A DNA stretch of 64,000 bases from Bifidobacterium breve. Lineage in GTDB: Bacteria; Actinomycetota; Actinomycetes; Nanopelagicales; Nanopelagicaceae. The stretch spans positions 1 through 64,000 of the forward strand of contig CAMAPN010000001.1 in the NCBI GenBank assembly GCA_945860275.1, in the 5' to 3' direction. Under the pieces are notes generated by a model. It searched no databases. It had not been told where the DNA came from and saw only the letters and a program-made list of their open reading frames with translations. Positions 63,882 through 64,000 of the stretch are shown here, in pieces (the stretch's first letter is position 1; each line of letters opens with the position of its first letter). Made by a program: the position numbers and the translations under genes.

Positions 63882-64000
63882 ATGAATTCAGCTGAGATCA
63901 GAAGACGGTGGCTCACTTTCTTCGAAAGCGATAACAGGGTTGGCCTGCCACACACAGTGGTCCCTTCCGCTTCGCTTATTGCCGACGATCCAAACTTGCT
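63882..64000 (+). CDS. alaS: Alanine-tRNA ligase, N-terminal part (cut by window edge)
   Basis: Translation from the ATG at 63882 gives [16 protein letters not shown], then [17 protein letters not shown], the well-known N-terminus of AlaRS. Only 39 complete codons are inside the window. No clear ribosome site precedes the start; an AT-rich TAGATAATA lies immediately upstream. Synteny with rarA and the DUF948 gene supports the call. Confidence 0.92.
   Translation, partial: MNSAEIRRRWLTFFESDNRVGLPHTVVPSASLIADDPNL

Overview
The window is a gene-dense chromosomal segment of an actinobacterium. The gene content and order support this: a bc1-aa3 respiratory chain with CtaC-CtaD-CtaF and CtaE-QcrC-QcrA-QcrB, a DUF3043 protein, and a long block (thrS, HIT, pgsA, patA, pimA, pdxS, pdxT, yebC, ruvCAB, secDF, rel, hisS, aspS, rarA, alaS) in the same order I know from Mycobacterium tuberculosis, with losses. 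Base composition looks moderate, not high GC, and many start codons lie only 6-9 nt from a TANNNT box. A streamlined, perhaps freshwater, actinobacterium is a reasonable guess; that is inference, since no rRNA is present.

Layout. 1-10.2 kb: the start of lipB (cut by the left edge), then an MMPL transporter, a Gfo/Idh oxidoreductase and an FAD oxidoreductase on +, facing the minus-strand operon pepA-lpd-sucB-TIGR01777 epimerase. lipB, sucB and lpd form a lipoate-dependent 2-oxoacid dehydrogenase module. 10.3-15.6 kb: gcvT, then a minus-strand ECF importer operon (lipoprotein, EcfT, double ATPase, S component) behind a clear cobalamin riboswitch, so it is very probably a vitamin B12 importer. 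15.7-21.2 kb: aldo/keto reductase, DUF3043, nadA, erpA, adenosine kinase, TusA-like protein and a cysteine desulfurase-like enzyme (Fe-S and sulfur theme). 21.3-28.5 kb: the two terminal respiratory operons run towards each other and meet at a strong hairpin terminator. 28.6-34.5 kb: pseudo-receiver protein, trpD, a DEDDh/GIY-YIG nuclease and three stand-alone enzymes. 34.6-34.9 kb: tRNA-Val, tRNA-Cys and tRNA-Gly. 35-43 kb: pabB-pabC, thrS, HIT protein and the phosphatidylinositol mannoside genes (pgsA, patA, pimA), interrupted by an opposite-strand gene for a degenerate EF-G-like G domain. 43-51.8 kb: lipoprotein, PLP synthase, yebC, ruvCAB, secDF. 51.8-64 kb: rel, DUF349 protein, metallo-beta-lactamase-fold hydrolase, hisS, aspS, a lipoprotein coupled to an unusual FtsH-like membrane protease, rarA, a DUF948 protein and the start of alaS.

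Most of this is housekeeping. I see no CRISPR array, insertion sequence, prophage or obvious defence island. The items most worth a second look are the P-loop-less EF-G-like protein, the FtsH-like protease with its coupled lipoprotein, the desulfurase whose Schiff-base lysine is out of register and whose TusA partner is a separate ORF, the riboswitch-controlled importer, and the pervasive leaderless-promoter pattern, which also corrects several start codons in the ORF track.
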